A stretch of 64,000 nt of DNA from Ktedonobacterales bacterium (GTDB taxonomy: Bacteria > Chloroflexota > Ktedonobacteria > Ktedonobacterales > DATBGS01): the NCBI GenBank assembly GCA_036557285.1, contig DATBHW010000018.1, positions 36,840 to 100,839 of the forward strand, written 5' to 3'. Below the pieces are notes generated by a model. It ran no database searches, was not told the DNA's origin, and saw only the letters and a list, made by a program, of their open reading frames with translations. The position numbers and the translations under genes are program-made. Shown here piece by piece: positions 8,934-17,060 of this stretch; positions within the stretch are counted from its first letter, which is position 1, and each line of letters opens with the position of its first letter.

Positions 8934-10222
8934 TCTGAAAATTATCGCGGGGGATTGCGCTGGTGGAGGATCAAATAGAGCGCGTGGCGCGGGTGGAAGG
9001 CCAGATAGCGCCGAGTCGCAGCAATCTGGGTAGAGCCAGTCCGATGAATTAGCGTAATCGCCAGGTTGCGTAAGCTTGCCATCACCTGCGGGGCATTGCC
9101 CGTGCGCAGTTGCGAGCGATCTTCGCCAAAGGTCACATCACGCACATAATGCAAGCCGTTCTCAATGTGCCAATGGCCTCGGATGAGGTCCAGCAAGCGC
9201 TGCGGGGGAGCTTGAGCAGGGGTGAGGCTGGTGATAAGGTAGACCACCTCCTGGCGGGTCTGCCCTTGCTTGGTCACGCAGCGGGTGAGTTGGGCCACTT
9301 GGGCCACATAAGGCCAGGTGGCAGCCAGATAGGTCGTCATTTCGGTGCTGACTTTGATGCGGCGCACTTCGATACGCCCCCGATGGCAGTCCCAGGTTTC
9401 GGCCTGCTGGTAACAGGCAGCGGAATCGGCGAAATAGGTGATCAGGTCGGCCAACAGACTGGGCTGATTCTCCTTGACCGTCAGCACGGTTTCTGCCTGC
9501 GCCTCATGGAGCACCCGCATCAAGGCGACCTGGGTATGCAGCGCATCGGCCGTGCATACCCGCCCGCGCAGCGGCAAGGTCGGCAGGAGGGTTTGGGCGA
9601 CGGGAATCTCGTTCGTTTTCTCCTCCACCCGCACCTGGAGGAGCGTTTCATGACTGCGGTACGTGCAAAAGCTGAGCAGATGCGGGGCAGCCTGGGTGCT
9701 GGTACGAGCGCCGCGCAGCGTCTTACCATCCAGGGCCACTGGCTCATTCGGATCAGCTACCAACGTGGCTTGCACCCAGGCTGCCAGCACCTGCTCCAAG
9801 GCGAGGGCATTCAGTTGGGGGAACAGCCAGCGATAGAGTGCTCCGGTAGGGGTGACAAACCGACGCGAGCCAAAGAGGCGGCGCAGGAGCCGAGGCTCCG
9901 CACGACACCACTGGCCCACTGCTTCACTATGGGTGCAATTGCACAACAGCGCGGCCACAAAGCAGGTGAGCAAGAACGGCAAGTCATAGCGCCGTCCATG
10001 ACGAGAGCGGGGATCAGGGACGGCGGCAAACGCATCATGCAAACTGAGCAGGGCGGCATCGTAGAGTAGGTCGTGGCGTTGCGAGTCCGTCAAGGGAGGC
10101 AAGGTCACAGGCAGTACCGTAGAATACATAGCGAGAGGCTCCTTGCGGCTGAGATGAAATGTGGTAATTCCATCCTAGCAGCCTCTGGAGCCTCTCGCTC
10201 TCAGCAATCATTTTCAAGCCCT
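8930..10222 (-). mobile_element. ISAs1-family insertion sequence
   Basis: The element is about 1.29 kb. Terminal inverted repeats at 8930-8948 and 10204-10222 match at 15 of 19 positions (AGGGTCTGAAAATTATCGC against AGGGCTTGAAAATGATTGC). It holds one intact transposase gene. No target duplication is recognisable at the two ends; the left end is now occupied by the MITE-like element. Confidence 0.75.
8942..10129 (-). CDS. ISAs1-family (H-repeat) DDE transposase
   Basis: A 395-residue transposase with an intact catalytic triad in the ISAs1 arrangement: Asp134 in VALDGKTLRGA, Asp195 in TADALHTQ and Glu323 in GHWHIENGLHYVRDV. The N-terminal VPDPRSRHGRRYDL is typical of the family's DDE_Tnp_1-associated domain. 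Full length and in frame, so probably active. The ATG at 10129 is about 90 bases inside the right terminal repeat. Confidence 0.95.
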   Translation of the reverse strand: MYSTVLPVTLPPLTDSQRHDLLYDAALLSLHDAFAAVPDPRSRHGRRYDLPFLLTCFVAALLCNCTHSEAVGQWCRAEPRLLRRLFGSRRFVTPTGALYRWLFPQLNALALEQVLAAWVQATLVADPNEPVALDGKTLRGARTSTQAAPHLLSFCTYRSHETLLQVRVEEKTNEIPVAQTLLPTLPLRGRVCTADALHTQVALMRVLHEAQAETVLTVKENQPSLLADLITYFADSAACYQQAETWDCHRGRIEVRRIKVSTEMTTYLAATWPYVAQVAQLTRCVTKQGQTRQEVVYLITSLTPAQAPPQRLLDLIRGHWHIENGLHYVRDVTFGEDRSQLRTGNAPQVMASLRNLAITLIHRTGSTQIAATRRYLAFHPRHALYLILHQRNPPR

Positions 10223-10326
10223 GCCTACGCGCAATCCCCCTTGCCAGGAGAGGCGCACTGTGCTAGAGTTGAACCGCTACAACTCAGGCTTTTGATACGC
10301 AGAGCCTGGCTAGAGATGATGCAGAC

Positions 10327-11577
10327 ATGTCAAGGGAACAACCAGTAAAGAAGACCACCACCCGGCTAACACCCGCGTATAACCTGGATGACGAGCGCCT
10401 GCCCAGGGCGCGATTGTTGAATATTCGTACTGTGGCAATTGCCGCGCTGATGGCCGTCACAGCCCTTGCCGCGCTTCTCCTTGGCCCCAACAGCCCGCTC
10501 ACCACTTCCCAGGCATCCAACGCCCTCCCCGACAGTATCCAGCAGCCCACCACGCCGCCATTGATTGCGCCCATCTGCCCCACGCTGCGGTCCGATCCGA
10601 CCTTTGGCGTCAGTCTGATTGATACCCAAACCCGGCAGCCGCTCTGCGAACGCAACGCGGAAGGCATTGCCCAGCCAGCCTCCACCACCAAAGTCATGGC
10701 GGCTCTGCTCGTCGAAGAGTATCTGCAAGTGCAGCACCTGAGTCTGGATACCAAGGTGGTTGCGAAGCAAATTGATAAGCAAGTCGAATATGACGCCTCC
10801 GTCGCCTACCTTCAGGTCGGCCACGCCTACAGCGTTCGGCTCCTTCTCTATATGGTCTCCATCAAGAGCGCAGCGGACGCCACGATGGCGCTGGCGCGGT
10901 TTGTCTCCGGGTCGCGCTCAGCCTTCCTGGGGCTGATGAATCAGCGCGCTCAGGCGCTGGGCATGCTCAATACGCACTACACCAGCCCATATGGCTATGC
11001 GAAAACCTCGTCGAAAAACTGGCAGAATGGCGAAAGCACATCGGTAGGAAATTTTTCCACCGCGCACGATATGGCAATCCTCATGCTAGAGTTTGCTCGA
11101 CAGCCCGATCTCGTCACCATTTTTGGCGCTACGCAATATCACGAAGGCGACTCCTGGCTCTATCGCTCGACCATCCACAGCCTGCCCGATAGCTGGACTG
11201 GCCTGCAAGCGCCCGGCGCTCCTTCAGCAAAGGCCGTCAAAAACTTACATCTGCCTTTCCAGGTTCTGGCCCAGAAAAAAGGCTGTATGTGGTGTGATAA
11301 CACTAGCCACAAACTTTCCTATGTCTTATTAGTGCGTTTTCAGCAGCAAACTGTGGTGGCGGCTTTCCTATATACCAGCCAGGACTATTTTAACCCGCTG
11401 GTTGGTGACATGTTGCCCACCTTGCTCTGGGCATTCAATCAGTGTAATGTCCCGGCCTATTCCAGCTATTGTTATCCACCCGCGCCAACGCCAACACCCC
11501 ATCCATCCCCGACACCGCAACCATCCCTGGCAGCGCCTGCCAAATCCGATCTCCCAGCCGGACATTTCGGCTTTTAA
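10327..11577 (+). CDS. divergent S11 D-alanyl-D-alanine carboxypeptidase-like protein
   Basis: A 416-residue protein with a cytosolic N-terminal 30 residues, one membrane helix (about 32-52) and an extracytoplasmic penicillin-binding domain. The nucleophile motif SxxK is present (Ser119-Thr-Thr-Lys122). The second motif, normally SxN, reads Ser181-Ala-Ala183, and the KTG box appears replaced by Lys-Lys-Gly at 317-319. The last 40 residues are rich in Pro/Thr and may cross the wall. The fold is S11, but loss of the SxN Asn makes normal carboxypeptidase activity doubtful. It starts 105 bases after the IS right end. Confidence 0.75.
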   Translation: MSREQPVKKTTTRLTPAYNLDDERLPRARLLNIRTVAIAALMAVTALAALLLGPNSPLTTSQASNALPDSIQQPTTPPLIAPICPTLRSDPTFGVSLIDTQTRQPLCERNAEGIAQPASTTKVMAALLVEEYLQVQHLSLDTKVVAKQIDKQVEYDASVAYLQVGHAYSVRLLLYMVSIKSAADATMALARFVSGSRSAFLGLMNQRAQALGMLNTHYTSPYGYAKTSSKNWQNGESTSVGNFSTAHDMAILMLEFARQPDLVTIFGATQYHEGDSWLYRSTIHSLPDSWTGLQAPGAPSAKAVKNLHLPFQVLAQKKGCMWCDNTSHKLSYVLLVRFQQQTVVAAFLYTSQDYFNPLVGDMLPTLLWAFNQCNVPAYSSYCYPPAPTPTPHPSPTPQPSLAAPAKSDLPAGHFGF

Positions 11578-11597
11578 CAATAGAGGTCCATGACACG

Positions 11598-12002
11598 ATG
11601 AGAGCGCAGCATTCAACCAGATGGCCGCCCCAGCCGCCATCCCCTCGCCAACTGCCGACAGGCTGGCGGGCCTTGCTCATTGGCATCGCCTTTGGTTTTA
11701 GCGCCGGCTTCTTGTTCACTATCGGCATCATCTCGCTTATCAGCGCCAACAGCACCATCCAAACGCAGGCGCCAGTAGGCAACAGCGCCGCCAATGCCAA
11801 TGCCACACCCACACCCACGCTCGCCCCAACAGTTGCAGCCACACTCAGCCCTTCGCCCATCCCCACGACTGCCCCCACAGCCGCTCCAACCCCTGCTAAC
11901 AACGGCGGCCAACTCTTCGCGGCAGACGACCCACGCTTCTATATCATCGTTTTCATCATCTTCCTGATTCTTTCAGGGTTTCTCCTCCTCAGAAAAAGAT
12001 AG
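11598..12002 (+). CDS. small two-helix membrane protein with Thr/Pro-rich linker
   Basis: A 134-residue protein I cannot assign to a family. Helix 1 is at about residues 23-48 and helix 2 at about 111-130, followed by RKR. Between them lies a low-complexity Ala/Thr/Pro linker (repeats of TPTP and APT). The end (helix plus basic tail) resembles sortase-type or anchor tails, but no LPxTG is seen. The ATG at 11598 lies 20 bases after the S11 gene stop, so the pair is probably co-transcribed at the cell surface. Confidence 0.6.
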   Translation: MRAQHSTRWPPQPPSPRQLPTGWRALLIGIAFGFSAGFLFTIGIISLISANSTIQTQAPVGNSAANANATPTPTLAPTVAATLSPSPIPTTAPTAAPTPANNGGQLFAADDPRFYIIVFIIFLILSGFLLLRKR

Positions 12003-12051
12003 GCACAGTAGGCAAATAACAAGCCGGTCAAGTAATTTCCACCTCAACCAC

Positions 12052-12080
12052 TAGACAAGTTTAACTTATCATGGTATGAT
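12052..12080 (+). promoter_or_regulatory. sigma-70-type promoter of the ComX-like gene
   Basis: TAGACA (12052-12057) and TATGAT (12075-12080) are separated by exactly 17 bases. Each box differs from consensus at one or two positions. It predicts a transcript starting near 12087 with a GC-rich leader of about 100 bases before the peptide gene at 12188. Confidence 0.65.
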
Positions 12081-12187
12081 TGGTTGGGAAACGTGGCGCG
12101 CGTCCCCTGCACATCATGCTGGAGCGCGGCGCCGCACAGGAGTGAGCCTCTGGCTCCGCTTGCATTGAGACTGATAAGGAGAGTCGA

Positions 12188-12415
12188 ATGGACAACAAGA
12201 AACACGGATTGAGCTATGGCGTGCGGCAAGTGGTAGACCGGCTGTTTAGGGACGAAACCTTTAAGGAAGACGCGCTGGCAAATCCAGAACTGGCCTTTGC
12301 CAACTACAGCCTCGATGAAGAAGAGCGTCAAGCGATCAAGGGGCTGCTCGGCAATATGCGCCGCCGCAACTCGCTGTTCACAACGGAAGCCGAAGCTTTT
12401 AGCCAATGGTTCTAA
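12188..12415 (+). CDS. ComX-like / NHLP-clan (Os1348-like) precursor peptide
   Basis: A 75-residue peptide with GGAGAG six bases before its ATG. Its leader part (FKEDALANPELAFANYSLDE, then EERQAIKGLL) resembles the helical leader of the NHLP/Os1348 clan and has the general plan of ComX propeptides (NPE..L... then a Glu-rich helix). The C-terminal 20 residues are separated by a basic stretch (MRRRN), are cysteine-free and end in FSQWF, with one Trp next to the last residue. In ComX the Trp near the C terminus is isoprenylated by ComQ. The next genes are a polyprenyl synthase homologue and a multi-helix histidine kinase. I infer a secreted prenylated signal peptide; the alternative is an ordinary RiPP precursor. 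Confidence 0.65.
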   Translation: MDNKKHGLSYGVRQVVDRLFRDETFKEDALANPELAFANYSLDEEERQAIKGLLGNMRRRNSLFTTEAEAFSQWF

Positions 12416-12460
12416 GCAGAACGATTCTGTTGAGGTGGCAATAAAGCAAGTTGTAAGGGC

Positions 12461-12494
12461 TGGGCCGTCAGGGGAATCTTACCCTGACGGCCCA
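12461..12494 (+). terminator. strong hairpin after the peptide gene (attenuator/terminator)
   Basis: A perfect 13-bp stem (12461-12473 with 12482-12494) and an 8-base loop lie 46 bases after the peptide stop and 41 bases before the prenyl-synthase start. Only a short ATTTC follows, so termination is likely partial. This layout would give more peptide message than enzyme message. Confidence 0.7.
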
Positions 12495-12534
12495 ATTTCA
12501 CTCTACAACAGTTTAGGAATAGGGAAGAAAAAGC

Positions 12535-13593
12535 ATGGCAGTTTCTCATATCACAGGGCTGCTGAGTGAACTTCCTACCCGTCTTCTGTTCAGTGATCAA
12601 TTACAAGCGGTTGGACGGCTGATGCTCTCCGAGATACGCGCCAGACATTTTCCTCCTGGCTTCGCGCGCCGGATAACAGAGGCTCTCCGCGAACCTGGCA
12701 AGCTGCTTGGCCGCCCCGTCATGCAGGGAGAGCCGCTGGATGCCCGTGATCTGCGCGGGTGGGGGTTGCCCGTGTTACTCACCGCCGCTGCCGCCTCTGG
12801 CGCGCAAAGCTCCTCGCTCGCTCGCCTTCCTCCATCGTTCTGGAGACGAGCGCGTGCTGCGGCAGCCGCCTCTGAGTTCCTGGGCGCAGCCCTGGATATC
12901 ATTGACGATGTGCAGGATGGCGACAGCGCCTTTGTTCAACGGCTAGGCATGCCCCTGGCCTTGAACACAGGGATCGCGCTTCTGGAGCTTGTCCCCATTG
13001 CGCTCAATCGGGCGCGGTCTACAGAGTGGTCCGATGCCCAGATGCATGCCGCACTGGAGACGCTTCATGCCAGCATCCTCACCAGCCTGGGCGGGCAATA
13101 CCTGGACTTGCGCTTTGAGCAGATGAGCGCCGTCAATGAAACTCAGGTCATGGAGATGACCGAGAAAAAATCGGGAACCTTGCTGGCCCTCATCTGCCGA
13201 CTGGGGGCAATGGCGGGGGCGACGTATCGGCAAGAGAGGCCATTCTCCTATTTCGAGACAGTGAGCCTGTTTGGCTGGCATTTGGGGGTATGGTTCCAGC
13301 TTCTTAATGATCTGCACGATGCCGAAGAAGCACAGACGCAGGCTGCAAAAAGTGACCGTCAGCGACAGAAAAAAACGCTGCCCCTGGTACTTGAACAGCG
13401 CGGTATGATAGAGGGCACAGACAGAGGAAAACAGGATCGGTCACTGGATGCTCAGACAGCATTGTCCTATACCTACGCTGTTGCCGAAACCTTTCGTTTA
13501 CGCGCCCAGAACGCTCTCCAGGCGCTGGAGGAGCAATTTGGGCCGCATCCGCTCCTCTGGCCGTTAACGCTCCCGACCTGGGAAGGGTCTTAA
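12535..13593 (+). CDS. ComQ-like trans-isoprenyl diphosphate synthase family protein
   Basis: A 352-residue all-helical polyprenyl synthase. The first aspartate-rich motif is complete (Asp124-Asp125-Val-Gln-Asp128). The second reads Asn258-Asp259-Leu-His-Asp262. The SDxxxxKKTLPLVL segment that binds diphosphate is also present. ComQ belongs to this family and transfers a geranyl or farnesyl group to the ComX Trp. An ordinary role in chain elongation is possible, but no isoprenoid or carotenoid gene is nearby. The gene sits between a Trp-ending small peptide and a ComP-like kinase, so peptide prenylation is the more specific inference. AGGGAAGAAAAAGC precedes the ATG. Confidence 0.75.
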   Translation: MAVSHITGLLSELPTRLLFSDQLQAVGRLMLSEIRARHFPPGFARRITEALREPGKLLGRPVMQGEPLDARDLRGWGLPVLLTAAAASGAQSSSLARLPPSFWRRARAAAAASEFLGAALDIIDDVQDGDSAFVQRLGMPLALNTGIALLELVPIALNRARSTEWSDAQMHAALETLHASILTSLGGQYLDLRFEQMSAVNETQVMEMTEKKSGTLLALICRLGAMAGATYRQERPFSYFETVSLFGWHLGVWFQLLNDLHDAEEAQTQAAKSDRQRQKKTLPLVLEQRGMIEGTDRGKQDRSLDAQTALSYTYAVAETFRLRAQNALQALEEQFGPHPLLWPLTLPTWEGS

Positions 13594-13628
13594 TTGACCG
13601 ATACCACCATCAAGCACAGGAGGCGCCG

Positions 13629-16424
13629 ATGCGTGATAGCCAAGATGTTCAGTATACCCTTGCCCAACCCCGCCGCCAGCATCCAACAGCGCATGTACGA
13701 GCGCGCCGCACCCTGTTTATCCTTCTGGCGGTTCTGCTCTATCTCCCGGCAGTAACTGTCAGCATCATGGCCCTAATTAGCAGCAATCACTGGTGGGGCC
13801 TCGGTGCCCAGCCCATGAATAACGCATCAGGAGCCTGGCAAATCACCTGGAGTGATCGTGGATTATCGAGTGACTTCAACATCCAGGCTGGCGACCAGAT
13901 TCTGGCGGCAGACGGCCAGCCCCCCCAAAATGAGAACCAGATCAACCAGACAAGCGAGCTAACTATCTTCTCGCCAGGAGACGCGAAAGCCCATACCGTC
14001 CGATGGTCAGCCCCCGACCAGCTTGCTACCCTCCTCTCGCTCAGTTGGTTCGTCCTGGGGCTGGTTTCACTCTTGCTGGGTCTACTCGTGTTCCTGCACG
14101 CCACAGATCGGGTGTTGGCGCTCCGTTTCTTTCTGCTGTGGACCGCTCTGGCGCTCGCCAGTTCTTTAGTGCCAGCGGCATCCTTCGGAAATCTGCTGGC
14201 AGTGCATATCTCTGGCATCGTCTATGCTGGGCTGGCTCCCGGGCTGCTGGCAACCTTCCTCTGGCGCTTGCTGTTTCCAAGTCCGGCGGCGCGTCCCATC
14301 TCCAACAGCAATCGGCCCCTCACTTCAGGAAGAGGAGGGCGGCGCTCAAGATACCGCTGGCTGCCAGAGATCCCGGTCGTGATTGGCCTGATCTCTATTA
14401 CCCCCTATCTCGTTGCCATCACTCTGAAAGAGCCAGATGTGCTTGAGCGGGCAGTAGTGCTCGGCTCTGCCCAAACCGTACTTGCGCTCAGTTTATCTTT
14501 GTATTTGATTATGCGAGCGGCCATATCCCATCGGGTGGGAGTAACACGCGAGCGGGCGCGTACCCTGCTCGTCGGCATGCTGCTTGGGCTGTTACCACCA
14601 TTGGCCTTGACTATTATTCCCCAAGTTATCACCCGCCAGCAGCTAGTGCCGGGCACAGTCAGCGATCTGGCTATTATCGTCCTGCCGTTCTCGTTTGCCT
14701 ATGCCATTGTGCGCCGCGAACTGCTGCGGCTCGATTCGCTCATTCGCAATACCGCTGTATTCCTGCTCACCTTCATCGGCATGGGCATTGTTGCTATCTT
14801 GCTGGCTGAAGCACTGAGAGTGCTGCCCCCTACGCCAGCCCTGGTGATCGGCATCATCACCGGAGCCGTACTCGCGCCCTTTATCCTGGCCGCTGCGCGC
14901 TGGATCACCGAAGCGTGGCTCTTCCCACAAGTGCGCCGCTACCGGCGGCTCATCGCTCAGGGCGAAACCATTGAGCGCACCGGCCTGGACCCGCAGCGCA
15001 TCGTCGGCCAACTGATCGGCGAAGTCCATCTGGCCCTGCCTGTCAGGCAAGTCGCTGTGTTTGTGCCTGACAAAACCACCGGGCACCTGCTAGAAATCTC
15101 CGTTCCGCACGCGAGCGCACGAACCGGCGAACCGAGCACCGCCTCACCATCGCCCGGAAGCGCCGTCGCGCTCGCGCCCTCTCCGCAGACGCCACAACCG
15201 CCCAGCGCCCTCTTCGTTGATGAGAGCCTCTCCGTCCGGCTCGCCAGGGAGGGCGGCCCCCTCCTGGTGGAGCCTGCGCCAACAAGCACGCGGGCTGGCG
15301 AATCCCCCCAGGCGCACGCGCACCAGGGCAACACATCATCTTCCATCACCGGAGCCATCCAGACCGAACTCGCGCCGCCGGACCTGGATAGCTGGCATTT
15401 GCTGACGCCCATGCGCGTGCGCGGGCGGCTGGTCGGCCTGCTCGCGCTCTCTCGACGCGAGGACGACCAGATGTACTCCGACACCGACCTGCGTTTGCTG
15501 CGCTTTCTGGCCGGACGCCGCGCGCTGGCGCTGGATTACGCGCTGCTCTATGCCGACCTGCATACTGCCTATGAGCGCCGACAAGAACTGGATCACCTGA
15601 AAGATCGATTCATCGTCACCGCCCACCACGAACTACGCACCCCGCTCACCGGCGTGCAGGGGTATCTGGAGCTTCTGCGCGACCTGGGATCAGAAGGGCG
15701 CGCCTTGCGCCCCCAAGAAGTCGAGTTGTTCATCGAACGCGCCTGCGAACAAACCGAAGTGCTGCATGAGCAACTCAACAGCTTACTCGTCGCTGCCGAA
15801 ACCAATCTCACCCAGGAACAACTGAAGCCTCGGCCAGTAGAACTATACACTGTCGCCCAGCGAACCATTCAATCTATGGAGGCTCTGGCCCAGCGCGGCC
15901 ACCATCGGATTCGCAACCAGATACCACTCGACCTCATTGCCATTGGCGACGAAGAAGCCCTCTACCGCATTTTTCTGAACCTGCTCTCCAATGCCCTGAA
16001 ATACAGCCCCGAAGGTCGCCCGATCCTCTTTGATGGGCGCACCCGTCTCATTCAAGCGCCCTATCCCTCAGGAACCAGCGGGCCAATCCACACCAACCGC
16101 TATCCCGCTGGCGCAGCGCCCGTAGCCGAAATGATCGTGCGTGATTGGGGCGTTGGCATCGCCAAAAGCGACCAGGATAAAATCTTCGAGCGCTTCACCC
16201 GCCTCGAACGCGACCTCAACAGTCCTGTGCGCGGCAGCGGCCTGGGTCTGGCGATCTGCAAAGAATTGATTGAAGCCATGAGCGGAACCATCTGGGTTGA
16301 AAGTGACGGGATTCCCGGATCAGGAAGCGCCTTTTTTGTGCAGCTTCCCCTGGCCGAAACGCCGGTTACGAGCAAGCTCTTCGCTGGATGGGAAGATGCG
16401 CCTGGTAATATCACATCCTGCTGA
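13629..16424 (+). CDS. ComP-like multi-helix sensor histidine kinase
   Basis: A 931-residue kinase. Helix 1 (about 28-50) is followed by an extracytoplasmic PDZ-like region (51-130; LSSDFNIQAGDQILAADG). Eight to nine further helices (133-420) follow, then a long cytosolic GAF-like region (445-625) with a Pro/Ser-rich insertion. The HisKA domain has the phospho-acceptor His near residue 667 (AHHELRTPL). The HATPase_c domain has N (FLNLLSNALKYS), G1 (RDWGVGI) and G2 (GSGLGLAI) boxes. The helix-PDZ-helices plan matches ComP, though ComP has a HisKA_3 core, unlike this one. It lies 35 bases after the ComQ-like gene. No response-regulator gene follows. Confidence 0.85.
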   Translation: MRDSQDVQYTLAQPRRQHPTAHVRARRTLFILLAVLLYLPAVTVSIMALISSNHWWGLGAQPMNNASGAWQITWSDRGLSSDFNIQAGDQILAADGQPPQNENQINQTSELTIFSPGDAKAHTVRWSAPDQLATLLSLSWFVLGLVSLLLGLLVFLHATDRVLALRFFLLWTALALASSLVPAASFGNLLAVHISGIVYAGLAPGLLATFLWRLLFPSPAARPISNSNRPLTSGRGGRRSRYRWLPEIPVVIGLISITPYLVAITLKEPDVLERAVVLGSAQTVLALSLSLYLIMRAAISHRVGVTRERARTLLVGMLLGLLPPLALTIIPQVITRQQLVPGTVSDLAIIVLPFSFAYAIVRRELLRLDSLIRNTAVFLLTFIGMGIVAILLAEALRVLPPTPALVIGIITGAVLAPFILAAARWITEAWLFPQVRRYRRLIAQGETIERTGLDPQRIVGQLIGEVHLALPVRQVAVFVPDKTTGHLLEISVPHASARTGEPSTASPSPGSAVALAPSPQTPQPPSALFVDESLSVRLAREGGPLLVEPAPTSTRAGESPQAHAHQGNTSSSITGAIQTELAPPDLDSWHLLTPMRVRGRLVGLLALSRREDDQMYSDTDLRLLRFLAGRRALALDYALLYADLHTAYERRQELDHLKDRFIVTAHHELRTPLTGVQGYLELLRDLGSEGRALRPQEVELFIERACEQTEVLHEQLNSLLVAAETNLTQEQLKPRPVELYTVAQRTIQSMEALAQRGHHRIRNQIPLDLIAIGDEEALYRIFLNLLSNALKYSPEGRPILFDGRTRLIQAPYPSGTSGPIHTNRYPAGAAPVAEMIVRDWGVGIAKSDQDKIFERFTRLERDLNSPVRGSGLGLAICKELIEAMSGTIWVESDGIPGSGSAFFVQLPLAETPVTSKLFAGWEDAPGNITSC

Positions 16425-16458
16425 ATGGTCGTTGTTACTTGTGGGACTTCCAGGCGGC

Positions 16459-16500
16459 CAGCGTTTCGCCATGCCTCCCTGGAGGCATGGCGAAACGCTG
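16459..16500. terminator. 20-bp perfect palindrome between convergent genes
   Basis: Positions 16459-16478 and 16481-16500 are exact inverted copies around a two-base centre. The palindrome lies between the kinase stop (16424) and the stop of the convergent gene (16509). It can serve as a bidirectional terminator. The long perfect match and minimal loop also resemble repetitive extragenic palindromes. Confidence 0.6.
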
Positions 16501-16508
16501 CCAGGCTC

Positions 16509-17012
16509 CTATCCATCATCCGACCAGACCCACCCCTGCTCCTTGAAAAACGCCTCAGCAACTCCGCCGGGTTCATAAAAGTACGCGACACTCAGCAGCA
16601 GCAAATAGGCTTGCTCCACTTCCTTGCTTGTCATACCCACCAGATGCCAGCGATCACGATACTCTTCCAGCGTATCCCGCAGGCAAATCCCTGCCCGATA
16701 GAAAGACCGCCACCACTCGCGCTCCAGCACAACCGATGGGATGGTTTCGTACTGGCGTGCCAGTTCCCGACAGCGCGCCACCACGCCTCGGATGTGTTCC
16801 GCTGTCGGCTGCTTATCCAGGTGGGCCGGAGGTTTGCTCGGCGCTTGAGTTTCCAAAAGCAGCGAGGCATGGGGCAGCGCGTTGAGGGAAGCCTTGTTTT
16901 GCTGTGTCTTCACCACTGAGGCGTCTCCTCCTACCGCCAATAGCTGGCTGGCGTTCATGAGAGCAAAAAAGCGCCTTATCCGCGATACACGGCTGCTTGT
17001 GTCGTGAATCAT
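16509..17012 (-). CDS. hypothetical protein
   Basis: A 167-residue soluble protein I do not recognise. It has a disordered Ser/Ala/Pro-rich N-terminal third and a helical C-terminal two thirds rich in Trp, Arg and Glu. The start is supported by AGGGAGGT six bases upstream. It ends at the large palindrome opposite the ComP-like kinase, 48 bases downstream of the stop of the permease gene that precedes it on the same strand. Confidence 0.6.
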   Translation of the reverse strand: MIHDTSSRVSRIRRFFALMNASQLLAVGGDASVVKTQQNKASLNALPHASLLLETQAPSKPPAHLDKQPTAEHIRGVVARCRELARQYETIPSVVLEREWWRSFYRAGICLRDTLEEYRDRWHLVGMTSKEVEQAYLLLLSVAYFYEPGGVAEAFFKEQGWVWSDDG

Positions 17013-17060
17013 GCCTTACCTCCCTCATCTGCGGAATGTCTTCTTGCCAGGAGCGCGCTG

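Noticed and set aside
9110..10069. Long open frame (319 codons) on the + strand
   Set aside because: It is the antisense of the intact transposase; its codon composition is that of a mirror frame and it shows no domain.
12044..12406. 120-codon reverse ORF over the ComX-like gene
   Set aside because: No ribosome site; the forward peptide has promoter, ribosome site and a leader pattern.
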